Assembly: GCA_947600065.1 (NCBI GenBank)
Contig: CANQFZ010000014.1
Span: 1-40,590, forward strand
Direction: 5' to 3'
DNA length: 40,590 bases
From: an uncultured Clostridia bacterium
GTDB taxonomy: Bacteria > Bacillota > Clostridia > Oscillospirales > Ruminococcaceae
Shown: piece after piece, positions 1 to 8,392 of the stretch
Layout: each line of letters opens with the position of its first letter
How positions within the stretch are numbered: position 1 is the first letter of the stretch
Notes under the pieces: generated by a model
The model's input: the letters and a program-made list of their open reading frames with translations, nothing else
The model's database searches: none
Told to the model about the DNA's origin: nothing
Program-made: the position numbers and the translations under genes

Positions 1-1671
1 GTTCTTTACGGACTGACCGTCGGTATACTGTGCGGTTGTTGCATTTTTATTTGTGCTCCAACCCTTAAAGGTGTAGCCGCTCTTTACAAATGTATTTTTC
101 CTTAAAGCAACATTTGAGTTATATTTCGCAGACGTGCTTTGCATTGTGCCGCCTGTTTGTCCGTTGCCGTTATACTGGATAGTATAGGTACTTACGGGAT
201 TTGCCTTCCAAACAGCATAAAGCGTCACCGACGAAGCGCCTTCAGCTAGGTCAGTCACTGCCTCTTTATCCGCATAGATATGTGAAGTATCAGTCGAGCT
301 TTTCGACCAGCCAACAAATGTATAGCCGTTTCGATAAAATTGATTTGCCGCAAGGTTTTTACTTATACCGACTGAAAATGTTTCGACTGCCATAATGCCC
401 GTTCCGCCGTTAGCGTGATAATTGACCTTATATGTAGGGCTGTAGGGTATCAGCTCCCAGATCTGGTTTCCTGCGCCCGTATAGGTATTTAACACCGCGT
501 TTTCCGAAACCGACGACAATGCATAGTTTGTGTTGCAGTCAATGAATATAGCATAGCCGTTTCCGACTTTCTTGAATTTCCACCACTGAGTGCTGTTTGC
601 AAGGTCGTCATAAATACAAACGTTTACGCCGTTATACGGGCTTTCGCCGTACATCTGAACCAGCCGCTTTGCGTCAACAGGTCGTATTTTATAGGTCTTT
701 CTGTCAGAAGAACAAGCCGTGATCGACATAAGCTCTCCGCGGTTTGTAGTACAGAACTCATAGGTATGCACATTTTCGCAGTTTGCATCATTGTTCCAGC
801 CCAAATTTAAAGCAAGGTTCGTTGCACGGTTGTAAAGCAAATAAGTGCCGTCGGGAATGGTATCGAAGGTCTGAGTTGGTTGTGAACCTTTTCCTATCGA
901 CACTTCGTTTTTGTTGAAGGTGTATGTGATCGAACCCGAATGATATCCCAAAGGAGGAACAACGGCAGACGTGCCCGTCGGGAAAACCGACCTTACGCTG
1001 GGATTTACAAGGATATTCCCGTTCTTTGTAAATCCATCGGCTTTCTTAAGCACTTCACTGCACTCTAAAGTAAACAGTTTACTTTCAATATCACAATTCT
1101 TGTCGCAAAGAACCATTCCGAAATGCAGGTGTACACCATAACCGTTGCCGCCCGTATTTCCTACAAATCCTATAACATCGCCTGCGCGGACGGTTGCTCC
1201 TACTTTTACGTTAAAGCCAGACAAATGCTGATAATAGGAATAATAGCTCTTATTTGTCCCCGAGACGGGATGTTCGATTATTACTGTATTGCCTCTGTCA
1301 CCGAAGTATGCTGCAAAGCGCACGGTACCTCCCGCAGCCGCCATTACATTTGCTCCATAATCTGCGTAGACATCAAAGCCGTTATGACCGGATTGTCCGA
1401 ACTGACCGGCATAATGCCATTCATCGCCCCAATTCCGACCGTCAGTTGCGTGGTTGCTCCCACACAATCTGCAATAGCCATTTATACAGCCTGCCCAGTC
1501 GGTAAAGTTGTTATAATAGCCTTTGTCAAGCGGAAAAAGCCATGTTCCGTCGTCGCGGCCTTCCGTTCGGTCAATTCTCGCAACTGCAGCAGATGTCTGT
1601 ATGGGAAGAATATTATTTATCCCAATAAAAACTGCAAGCGCCATAAAAACTGCCAGAATTTTTTTCATCAT
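1..1671 (-). CDS. Secreted M23 (LytM-type) endopeptidase with ricin-type and InlB-type repeats, partial
   Basis: The reading frame is open from an ATG at 1671 to the window edge: 557 codons with no stop, so the C-terminus is missing. A signal peptide (MMKK, hydrophobic core, cleavage near residue 28) is followed by an M23 metallopeptidase domain at about residues 45-190. The Zn/catalytic signature is visible: HNGFD (H96, D100), QHL (H149) and HLHF (H181, H183). Residues 272-410 form a ricin-B-like beta-trefoil with QWW and NQIWEL motifs. Two InlB-type (Listeria-Bacteroides) repeats follow, at 414-489 and 496-557, each with a GYTF-GW core. The family cleaves peptidoglycan cross-bridges or stem peptides outside the cell; the lectin and InlB parts suggest glycan or surface attachment (inference). 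The start is chosen because GAAGG lies 7 nt upstream; an in-frame ATG at 1689 lacks a good site. More repeats or an anchor probably lie beyond the edge. Confidence 0.9.
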   Translation of the reverse strand, partial: MMKKILAVFMALAVFIGINNILPIQTSAAVARIDRTEGRDDGTWLFPLDKGYYNNFTDWAGCINGYCRLCGSNHATDGRNWGDEWHYAGQFGQSGHNGFDVYADYGANVMAAAGGTVRFAAYFGDRGNTVIIEHPVSGTNKSYYSYYQHLSGFNVKVGATVRAGDVIGFVGNTGGNGYGVHLHFGMVLCDKNCDIESKLFTLECSEVLKKADGFTKNGNILVNPSVRSVFPTGTSAVVPPLGYHSGSITYTFNKNEVSIGKGSQPTQTFDTIPDGTYLLYNRATNLALNLGWNNDANCENVHTYEFCTTNRGELMSITACSSDRKTYKIRPVDAKRLVQMYGESPYNGVNVCIYDDLANSTQWWKFKKVGNGYAIFIDCNTNYALSSVSENAVLNTYTGAGNQIWELIPYSPTYKVNYHANGGTGIMAVETFSVGISKNLAANQFYRNGYTFVGWSKSSTDTSHIYADKEAVTDLAEGASSVTLYAVWKANPVSTYTIQYNGNGQTGGTMQSTSAKYNSNVALRKNTFVKSGYTFKGWSTNKNATTAQYTDGQSVKN

Positions 1672-1736
1672 AACAAAACCTTCTTTCATAATTATACATT
1701 TGCCCTTAAAAAGATTTACACAGGACTTTCACTACT

Positions 1737-1742
1737 ATTATA
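1737..1742 (-). promoter_or_regulatory. Extended -10 promoter of the M23 endopeptidase gene
   Basis: On the minus strand this reads TGATATAAT, a perfect extended -10 (TGn plus TATAAT) about 65 nt before the ATG at 1671. No good -35 lies 17 nt upstream, as is common for extended -10 promoters. It lies beyond the recN terminator, so the M23 gene is probably transcribed separately. Confidence 0.6.
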
Positions 1743-1814
1743 TCACATAGAATAATCAATTCTGTAATTTGAATTTTACCGAACGTTTTCTTGCAAAAAT
1801 TCAACATTTTATTA

Positions 1815-1846
1815 CAAAAAAATCGGGCTGAATTTTTGTTCAGCCC
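1815..1846 (-). terminator. Rho-independent terminator after recN
   Basis: A perfect 8-bp stem, GGGCTGAA / TTCAGCCC (1825-1832 with 1839-1846) and a 6-nt loop, is followed on the minus strand by GATTTTTTTG. It begins 11 nt after the recN stop and closes the long housekeeping operon. Confidence 0.92.
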
Positions 1847-1856
1847 AAACGTTATA

Positions 1857-3500
1857 TCAGTTTTCGCACAGCATTTCTTCGGCTGCCTTTAAGCTTGCCG
1901 AATTATTTTCGCTTCCGTCTATAATACGTGCGATCTCTCGAACTCTGCCCGCATGGTCAAGCTCGGTTATTTTTGTATAAGTCCTGCCGTTTTCGACAGT
2001 TTTTTCGAGCGAAAGATGCCGCTCGGCTTTCGCGGCTATCTGCGCTAAATGCGTTACGCACATAACCTGGCGCGAGCGCGACAGTTCCTTTAATTTAACG
2101 CCTACTTTCTGTGCGGCGCGGCCGCTTATTCCCGTGTCTATTTCGTCAAAGATAAGCGTCGGCATATCGTCGCTTTTCGCTAGAACGCACTTTATCGCGA
2201 GCATAATTCTCGACAGCTCGCCGCCCGACGCTATCTTATTCATCGGTTTTGGTTCTTCTCCTGCGTTTGCGGATATCATAAGCTCTACAAGATCCATTCC
2301 GCTTATTGAAATTTTATCGGGCTTTACGGCGAAAACTATCCTCACATCAGGCATATCAAGAAACGTAAGTTCGCTTTTTATTTCCTCTGCAAATTTATCG
2401 GCGGCTTCTTTCCTAAGCTTGGATATTTCGGATGCCGCGGCTTTTACCTGTATTGCGAGCTTATGTTTTTTCTCGTCAAGCTCCGCTGCTCGCCCGTCAG
2501 CATTCTCCATATTTTCAAGTTCCGTCCTGCACTCAACAAGATAGTCCGCAAGATCATCGGCAGAGCGGTTATATTTTCGCATTGCCGTTTTTAAAAGCGA
2601 CATTTTGTCTGAAAGTTCAGCTTCGTTGTTGTCGCTGTATTTTTCGCAAATACTGTAGATCTCGTCGGAAATGTCGTCGGCTTCTCCCACAACAGCCGCC
2701 AGCCTTTCGCAAAGCTCGACTGTCTCGGGCTCTAAGTCGGATATGCTTTTAAGATAACTTGCTGCGTCTCTCAGCGCCTCTAAACACCCGCCCTCTGCGG
2801 AAAGCGCGGAAAATGCCTTTTGCGCGGCGTCTGTTATTTTTGCGCCGTTTCTCGCATTTTCAAGCTTTTGTTCGAGAATTTTTCCGCTCCCCTTTTCAAG
2901 CTCCAACGGTTCAAGCTCGGAAATAACGGCTTTTAGACGTTCTTTTTTAAACTCGCGCATTTCGTTGTCTTCCGTAAGCTTTTTCAGTTCACGCGAGGTC
3001 TTTGAAAAATCACGGAAAAGCGTATGATATTCGTTTATCCTGTCGGTTATTCCCGCATGTCTGTCGAGAATATCGAGCTGGTTTTCATTTGACATAAGTA
3101 TGCGATTGTCGTGCTGACCGTGAATGTCAATAAGCAAGCTCCCTATTTCTTTGAGCATTGCAGCTGTTGCTGTTCTGCCGTTTATGTGAGCGGAGCTTTT
3201 TCCGTCCGCAAAAATCTCGCGAGATAAAACTACCTCGTCACATTCTTCAAAACCGAGCTCTATAAGCTTTTCGTTTGCCGAAGCGGGTATGTCGTCAAAA
3301 AGTGCGGAAACGACTGCCTTTTGTTCGCCAGAACGAACAATGTCACGGCTGACGCGCTGACCTAAAATAGCGTTTATACCGCCGATAAGCACGCTTTTTC
3401 CTGCGCCCGTTTCACCCGTAAAAACGTTAAAGCTGCCGCAAAACCGAGCGTTTCCACGCTCGATCACCGCAAGATTTTCAATTGACAGCTCTCTTAACAT
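1857..3500 (-). CDS. recN: DNA repair protein RecN
   Basis: SMC-like ATPase acting early in recombinational repair of double-strand breaks. The 547-residue length is typical. Walker A GETGAGKS lies at residues 29-36. The middle is a charged, heptad-rich coiled coil. The C-terminal ATPase half has the signature ASGGELSRIMLAIK and Walker B PTLIFDEIDTGISG, then CVTHLAQIAA. The start ATG has AAGGAG 7 nt upstream. It is the last gene of the operon starting at asp23. In Bacillus and many Clostridia recN is followed by spoIVB and spo0A; here it ends in a terminator and an unrelated M23 gene follows. Confidence 0.97.
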   Translation of the reverse strand: MLRELSIENLAVIERGNARFCGSFNVFTGETGAGKSVLIGGINAILGQRVSRDIVRSGEQKAVVSALFDDIPASANEKLIELGFEECDEVVLSREIFADGKSSAHINGRTATAAMLKEIGSLLIDIHGQHDNRILMSNENQLDILDRHAGITDRINEYHTLFRDFSKTSRELKKLTEDNEMREFKKERLKAVISELEPLELEKGSGKILEQKLENARNGAKITDAAQKAFSALSAEGGCLEALRDAASYLKSISDLEPETVELCERLAAVVGEADDISDEIYSICEKYSDNNEAELSDKMSLLKTAMRKYNRSADDLADYLVECRTELENMENADGRAAELDEKKHKLAIQVKAAASEISKLRKEAADKFAEEIKSELTFLDMPDVRIVFAVKPDKISISGMDLVELMISANAGEEPKPMNKIASGGELSRIMLAIKCVLAKSDDMPTLIFDEIDTGISGRAAQKVGVKLKELSRSRQVMCVTHLAQIAAKAERHLSLEKTVENGRTYTKITELDHAGRVREIARIIDGSENNSASLKAAEEMLCEN

Positions 3501-3544
3501 TTTGTTGCTCCTTATTATTACTTTACAGTCTATAATCTATTATT

Positions 3545-3988
3545 TTAAAGCGCCTTTTCAAGATATACCATATCGACCAATTGCCTGCCACATTCAAAAA
3601 TGGGGTGGTCATAATTATCGACAAAAAAATTTTTCACCCTGTGAGCTTCCTTAAAACCGCACTTTTTATAAAACGGGATAGTAAGCGGACTGTCGCCTGT
3701 TCCTACTTTTAGGACATTATATAAACCTTTATATTTTCTCTCGATAAATCCTATAAGCTTTTTTCCGTATCCCATGCGCTGATATTCATCTCTTACGGCG
3801 ATATTCTTTATTTCAAGTACCGAATTTCCCTCATCGGTAACAACGCATACTGCTTTAACGTCATCTTCCATGAGCGCGTACATTGTTCCGCGATCAATAT
3901 AACGCATTATCATATCTTCCTGCTCATCACCAAGCAAAAGCAGGTCGATATACGCTCGTTTGTCCGTTTTGACTTCAATAATATCCAT
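3545..3988 (-). CDS. GNAT family N-acetyltransferase
   Basis: A 147-residue protein with the Gcn5-related acetyltransferase fold. IAVRDEYQRMGYGKKLIGFIE at about residues 63-83 contains the acetyl-CoA pyrophosphate-binding motif A (RxxGxGxxL/I type), and FYKKCGFKEAHRVKNFF is the usual C-terminal Y-x-K-x-G-F element. The substrate cannot be told from sequence. Its start lies 14 nt inside the end of the upstream unknown gene, so the two are probably translationally coupled. It sits between argR and recN, which are normally adjacent, so it is an accessory insertion in the operon. Confidence 0.88.
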   Translation of the reverse strand: MDIIEVKTDKRAYIDLLLLGDEQEDMIMRYIDRGTMYALMEDDVKAVCVVTDEGNSVLEIKNIAVRDEYQRMGYGKKLIGFIERKYKGLYNVLKVGTGDSPLTIPFYKKCGFKEAHRVKNFFVDNYDHPIFECGRQLVDMVYLEKAL

Positions 3989-4472
3989 TCGCTTTTAAGC
4001 GCTCTTTCGCTTCGATATACATTGCCGTTGCCGCAAAATTCTGCAAGTCCGCTTCATCAACGCCCCGAAAAGCGCAAACCTCGTCCCATAGCAAACTGCT
4101 GCCCTCAACTGTAAAAAAACCGCTCGTAAGGTCAATGCCGACAAATATTCTGTCTTCTCCCCAAATCGAAATATCGCCTTTGTTTTCGGGGAAATAAAAC
4201 CTTTTTCCGTTGCCCGAATTTTCAAGATAAAACGCTTTTGGTACAGGCTGTTTGCCGCAAAGTTTTTCGGCATTGAACTCATTCTTCAGAACATTTTCCG
4301 AAACAACATCTAACGCGTCTTTATTAAATATTTCCGTCAGAGGATAATGGTTTTCAAGATACGACAAGATCTCCGCTCCGCTTTTTCTGTTGGGCTTTAA
4401 AATATCCTTATATTTCTCCCAAACTGCTTTCCATTGTTCAAGCGTTTTCCTGTCGGGCGCACGAGTTATCAT
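3975..4472 (-). CDS. Hypothetical protein, unknown family (165 residues)
   Basis: I do not recognise this protein. It is soluble, acidic to neutral, with no signal peptide or membrane segment. The N-terminus is helix-like and charged (TLEQWKAVWEKYKDIL). The centre is likely beta-rich and aromatic (KAFYLENSGNGKRFYFPENK, then GEDRIFVGIDLTSGFFTVEG). It ends in a helical tail (NFAATAMYIEAKERLKANGYY). The ATG at 4472 is preceded by GAGGAG, the argR stop is 6 nt upstream, and the 3' end overlaps the GNAT gene by 14 nt. Coding is supported by the tight operon packing. It may supply or modify a substrate of the neighbouring acetyltransferase, but this is only inference from coupling. Confidence 0.8.
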   Translation of the reverse strand: MITRAPDRKTLEQWKAVWEKYKDILKPNRKSGAEILSYLENHYPLTEIFNKDALDVVSENVLKNEFNAEKLCGKQPVPKAFYLENSGNGKRFYFPENKGDISIWGEDRIFVGIDLTSGFFTVEGSSLLWDEVCAFRGVDEADLQNFAATAMYIEAKERLKANGYY

Positions 4473-4478
4473 AAATAA

Positions 4479-4925
4479 CTATCTCCTCATCATTCTCGCA
4501 AGTTGGATTGAAAGCGCCTTAGCGTGATTTTCGGTTTTTGTGAGAATAAACACGGTATCGTCGCCCGCTATCGTTCCCATAACAGAACTTATCCTGCGCT
4601 CGTCTACGACCTTACAAGCCGCGTCCGCAAGCCCCGAATGGCACTTCATGACAACAATGTTCGCCGCGTAATCAACGGATATAACAGACTGGGCAAAAAT
4701 GTCGCTGTATGTCAGTTCTTCGTCCGAAATTCCCGAATAATAACACGACACTCCGCTTTCGGACATACACTTTTCTATACGCAGCTCCGCAATATCGCGC
4801 GACAAAGTAGCCTGGGCGGTTTTTACCCCGCGCTTTTCTAAAAGCTCCATTAGCTGATTTTGAGTTTCTACTTCGTTCTGCGATATTATTTCCATTATAA
4901 GAAGCTGACGCGCTTTCTTTTTCAT
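4479..4925 (-). CDS. argR: Arginine repressor ArgR (AhrC)
   Basis: A 148-residue transcriptional regulator of arginine biosynthesis and catabolism; family members form hexamers with arginine as co-repressor. The N-terminal winged helix-turn-helix includes TAQATLSRDIAELRIEK, with the conserved S-R-D recognition helix. The C-terminal oligomerisation and arginine-binding domain contains VMKCHSGLADAACKVVD and GTIAGDDTVF, where the paired Asp residues bind arginine in known ArgR structures. RBS AAGGAG lies 6 nt before the ATG. The position between nadK and recN is the conserved Firmicutes location. No convincing ARG box was searched for systematically in this window. Confidence 0.96.
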   Translation of the reverse strand: MKKKARQLLIMEIISQNEVETQNQLMELLEKRGVKTAQATLSRDIAELRIEKCMSESGVSCYYSGISDEELTYSDIFAQSVISVDYAANIVVMKCHSGLADAACKVVDERRISSVMGTIAGDDTVFILTKTENHAKALSIQLARMMRR

Positions 4926-4934
4926 ATGCGCTCC

Positions 4935-5789
4935 TTATTCTCCGTCCTTTATAGGCGTCAAAAGCTTGTTGTGAATTACTCCGTAAAATCCTTCGCCCGT
5001 TTCTATAAGCAGAAGATCCTTTTCATAACGGGTAAGCTGCAGGACATCGCCTTCCAAAAACGGAACCGCCATACCGCCGTCTGCGGAAATTGTCGCTGTG
5101 CTGTCGCCGTAATGACAAACGCGCGCGGTCACTTTCTGCTTTGCGGAAAAGATCATTGTACGGTTAAAAAGAGTATGCGGGCAAAGCGCCGTAAACTCTA
5201 TACACTCCATATCGGGAGAGATTATAGGTCCTCCCGCAGAAAGCGAATATGCGGTAGAGCCTGTGGGAGTGCTTAAAATGATACCGTCAGCTCTTACGCG
5301 GGTAACCTCGCTGTCGCCGCAGTAGATCATATATTCGGGAAGTCTTGAACGGCTGCTGCGGGAAATGGTCACATCGTTCAATACCTGCTCGGAAAAGATG
5401 ACCTCGCCGTCGCGAATAAGTTTACAATCAAGCATCATTCGCGGCGTTACGGGGTGATTTGAGTTTAAAATGTCGGGTATCTTCCAGATATCCTCCGCTT
5501 CTACAGTTGCCATAAATCCGAGCCTGCCGAAGTTTACTCCCAAAAGCGGAATACCATATTCTGCCGCGACTTTTCCCCAGCGCAGTATAGTACCGTCGCC
5601 GCCGACAGTTATTATATAATCGCAGCCCTCGGGGGACTCTACGACCTCCGCTCCGACTTTTTCAACAAAGAGCGTATTCTCTCCGAATATACACGGCGTT
5701 ATCCCCGCGGCTTTAAGAAACTGCGCTATCTTTCTGGATTGCGTCGCCGCGCCTGTTTTTCCCATATTGAACACAATTAGAACTTTCAT
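4935..5789 (-). CDS. nadK: NAD kinase (ATP-dependent)
   Basis: Phosphorylates NAD to NADP in the cytosol. The 284-residue protein has the family signature GGDGT at residues 63-67, then NFGRLGFMA, LNDVTISR and the NAD-binding DGIILSTPTGSTAYSLSAGG. A longer in-frame ORF starts at 5882 but runs inside tlyA. I chose the ATG at 5789 because AAGGAAAAGGT sits just upstream and it forms a 4-nt ATGA overlap with the tlyA stop. A tlyA-nadK-argR-recN order is standard in Clostridia. Confidence 0.96.
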   Translation of the reverse strand: MKVLIVFNMGKTGAATQSRKIAQFLKAAGITPCIFGENTLFVEKVGAEVVESPEGCDYIITVGGDGTILRWGKVAAEYGIPLLGVNFGRLGFMATVEAEDIWKIPDILNSNHPVTPRMMLDCKLIRDGEVIFSEQVLNDVTISRSSRSRLPEYMIYCGDSEVTRVRADGIILSTPTGSTAYSLSAGGPIISPDMECIEFTALCPHTLFNRTMIFSAKQKVTARVCHYGDSTATISADGGMAVPFLEGDVLQLTRYEKDLLLIETGEGFYGVIHNKLLTPIKDGE

Positions 5790-6514
5790 ACCTTTTCCTT
5801 TCTCAGTACAAGAAGATATTCGACGTTTCCGTCGCCGCCCGTCACAGGCGAGATTTCCGTTCCTATAACGGAAAACCCGCACTGCTCCGCGAAATTAACC
5901 AAATCATTGACTACTTTCAGCCTTAGCTTTTCATCTTTTACAACACCCTTTTTGGTGAGAAGATTTTTATTTCCTACCTCAAACTGCGGCTTTATCAATA
6001 CGACCGCCTCGCCGCCGTCCTTTAATAATCGGAAAATGTGCGGCAAAATGAGCTTCTGCGAGATGAACGAAACGTCCGCGCCTATAAAATCGGCAGGCTT
6101 TTCAAGCGTAAAATCACGGATATCGGTCTGTTCGAGAGAAATTACGCGGTTGTCGTTTTTCAGCTTTTCAGCGAGCTGGGCTGTTCCGACATCGACCGCG
6201 TATACAAGCTCCGCGCCATGTTGAAGCATACAATCAGTAAAACCTCCCGTTGACGCGCCGACATCTACGCAAGTTTTATTCTTTAGCTCAAGCCCAAAAG
6301 CTTCTATTGCCCTTTCAAGTTTCAACCCTCCGCGCCCGACGTATTTAAGCTGCTTTTCTTCGAGAATTGAAACCTCGTCGTTCTCGCCTATATCAAACGA
6401 CGGCTTTAGGACCGTAGTTCCGTTTACCGAAACGCCGCCTTGTTCAACGAGTCTCGCCGCGGCTGTCCTGCTAGAACACAAGCCGTTTTTTGCAAGATAA
6501 ACATCTATCCTCAT
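5786..6514 (-). CDS. tlyA: TlyA family rRNA (cytidine-2'-O)-methyltransferase
   Basis: The protein has an N-terminal S4 RNA-binding domain (residues 1-60: MRIDVYLAKNGLCSSRTAAA, GGVSVNG) joined to a Rossmann-type SAM methyltransferase of the FtsJ class. Visible motifs are VGRGGLKLERAIE, the SAM-binding CVDVGASTGGFTDCML, AVDVG, ADVSFISQKLILP and LIKPQFEVG. Characterised TlyA proteins 2'-O-methylate cytidines in 16S and/or 23S rRNA and confer capreomycin sensitivity. The 242 residues are a little shorter than Bacillus and Mycobacterium members but all motifs are present. It overlaps nadK by 4 nt and starts 7 nt after dxs. Confidence 0.94.
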   Translation of the reverse strand: MRIDVYLAKNGLCSSRTAAARLVEQGGVSVNGTTVLKPSFDIGENDEVSILEEKQLKYVGRGGLKLERAIEAFGLELKNKTCVDVGASTGGFTDCMLQHGAELVYAVDVGTAQLAEKLKNDNRVISLEQTDIRDFTLEKPADFIGADVSFISQKLILPHIFRLLKDGGEAVVLIKPQFEVGNKNLLTKKGVVKDEKLRLKVVNDLVNFAEQCGFSVIGTEISPVTGGDGNVEYLLVLRKEKV

Positions 6515-6520
6515 TTCGGC

Positions 6521-8371
6521 TCAATCTTTCAGCCTTTTAGCCATTTTGTCCTCGGACAAGCCGTACATATCAAACTGCTCCTCTACGCTTGCCGCAGGAA
6601 CGAACCCGCCTTTCACCGCGACTATCTCGACCTTTGTATTGCAATCTTCACCCATAAGCTCTACTGCAAGACCTTCTCCTACCCCGCCGTTTTGCGAACT
6701 TTCCTCGAAAAATACAACTCTTTTATATTTCTTTGCGGTTTCGATTATTTCCTTTGGAAGCGGGTTTATTTTCACGAGCCTTAACATATCGGCGTTTGCC
6801 GTTTCGCAGGCTTTCGCGCAATTAAGAGATATTCTTCCGTATGTTATGGCAAGAATGTCGGAATGTTTTCCCGAATAGTAATAATCGCTTGTAGGAGACA
6901 TTGCCGACAAAAACCGCTTGTCAATATCGCAGAACTCGTTTCCTTTGGGATAACGGACGGCGGCTATTCCTTCGGTTTCATATATCGCACGGTATAAGCA
7001 CTGTTTAAGCTCGGCAAATGACGCGGGAGAATATATTGTTGTGTTCGGTATCATTCTAAGCATAGGCACATCGAAAATTCCCTGGTGCGTTTCTCCGTCC
7101 TCGCCGACAAAACCCGCGCGGTCAATTGCAAGAGTAATGTGCGTTTTTTCTATCGCGCAGTCATGTATTATCTGGTCAAAGCCGCGCTGTAAAAATGTCG
7201 AGTAAACAGCGAAAACGGGCAGCATACCTCCCGTCGAAAGTCCCGCGGCGAATGTTATGCTGTGTTGTTCGGCTATTCCCGTATCATAAAACCTCGAAGG
7301 GAAAAAGTTCTTGAAATAATTAAGTCCCACAGCGTATTTCATCGCCGCAGTCACGGCGCATATACGCCTGTCTTTTTTTCCAAGGCGCGCAAGCTCCTGA
7401 CCGAACATTTCCGAATATGTTCTAGGCGTGTTGAACTCGTCGTTGTTATACTCGACCGCAACTCCGCCTTTTCCTATAGCATGGTATTTTCCGGGATTAT
7501 CCTGCGCGGGTTTATAGCCTTTTCCTTTTTTGGTAAAGACATGGACTATACACGGGCGCTTTACAAACTTTGCAACAGTGAGCGCCTCTATCAGGTCTTC
7601 GAGGTTATGCCCGTCGACGGGTCCGATATAAGTAAAGCCTAAGTTTTCAAACATATTGCTGCTGTCGTAGAGTGTCTGCTTTATAAGGCGTTTTATATCG
7701 GTTATGATGTCCTCGACAGGTTTACCTACAACGGGAATTGCCGAAAGCACGGTCTTTACGTGTTCTTTTGCTTTATAATATTTTTTCGTAGAACGGATAT
7801 GCGCAAGATAACGAGCAAGAGCGCCCTTGTTCTTTCCTATCGACATGGCATTGTCATTAAGCACAAGAGTAAGATTTGAAGCAGTCTTTCCCGCATTATT
7901 CAGCGCTTCGTATACCATTCCGCCCGTCAGAGCGCCGTCGCCTACAACCGCCGCGACAGCTCCGTCCTTTCCGCAAAGACGCATTGCCTCGGAAATACCG
8001 TATGCGGCAGAAACGGATGTGCTGCTGTGTCCCGAGATAAAAGCGTCTGCTTCGCTTTCATCGGGCCTTGAAAAACCCGAAAGTCCGTCTTTTTGTCTAA
8101 GCGTTTTAAAGCGTGAATATCTTCCTGTAAGAAGCTTATGAGCATAAGACTGATGACCTACGTCCCAGACTATTTTGTCGCCGCCGAACACATCAAACAC
8201 GCAGTGAAGCGCTACGGTAAGCTCTACAGTTCCGAGATTTGAGGACAGATGTCCGCCGTTTTTTACAGTAGTATGCAAAATGCAGCCGCGAAGTTCCTTG
8301 CAGAGCTGTCTTAGCTGCGGAATAGTCATATTTGAGATTATATCGTGATTTATGTCGTCCGAGAGATACAC
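6521..8371 (-). CDS. dxs: 1-deoxy-D-xylulose-5-phosphate synthase
   Basis: Condenses pyruvate and glyceraldehyde 3-phosphate to DXP, the first step of the MEP isoprenoid pathway; needs thiamine diphosphate and Mg. The 616 residues are full length. Motifs: GGHLSSNLGTVELT (catalytic His41), DVGHQSYAHKLLTGR, ISGHSSTSVSAA, the ThDP motif GDGALTGGMVYEALNNAG at 144-161, the transketolase pyrimidine-domain motif GIAEQH, and DRAGFVGEDGETHQG. The start is GTG at 8371 with AAGGAGG 6 nt upstream. Operon partners ispA (prenyl transfer) and a DUF212 phosphatase-like gene fit a shared isoprenoid role. Confidence 0.97.
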   Translation of the reverse strand: MYLSDDINHDIISNMTIPQLRQLCKELRGCILHTTVKNGGHLSSNLGTVELTVALHCVFDVFGGDKIVWDVGHQSYAHKLLTGRYSRFKTLRQKDGLSGFSRPDESEADAFISGHSSTSVSAAYGISEAMRLCGKDGAVAAVVGDGALTGGMVYEALNNAGKTASNLTLVLNDNAMSIGKNKGALARYLAHIRSTKKYYKAKEHVKTVLSAIPVVGKPVEDIITDIKRLIKQTLYDSSNMFENLGFTYIGPVDGHNLEDLIEALTVAKFVKRPCIVHVFTKKGKGYKPAQDNPGKYHAIGKGGVAVEYNNDEFNTPRTYSEMFGQELARLGKKDRRICAVTAAMKYAVGLNYFKNFFPSRFYDTGIAEQHSITFAAGLSTGGMLPVFAVYSTFLQRGFDQIIHDCAIEKTHITLAIDRAGFVGEDGETHQGIFDVPMLRMIPNTTIYSPASFAELKQCLYRAIYETEGIAAVRYPKGNEFCDIDKRFLSAMSPTSDYYYSGKHSDILAITYGRISLNCAKACETANADMLRLVKINPLPKEIIETAKKYKRVVFFEESSQNGGVGEGLAVELMGEDCNTKVEIVAVKGGFVPAASVEEQFDMYGLSEDKMAKRLKD

Positions 8372-8392
8372 GTTGTCCTCCTTAAAATTGAA

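Noticed and set aside
1123-1755. Plus-strand 210-residue ORF
   Set aside because: It is the antisense shadow of the M23 endopeptidase, whose minus-strand frame has a signal peptide, an active site and two domain types. The ORF has no recognisable motif or ribosome binding site.
5790-5882. Upstream extension of nadK
   Set aside because: The extra 31 residues lie inside tlyA, are Arg/Lys-rich shadow sequence and have no ribosome binding site, while the ATG at 5789 has one.
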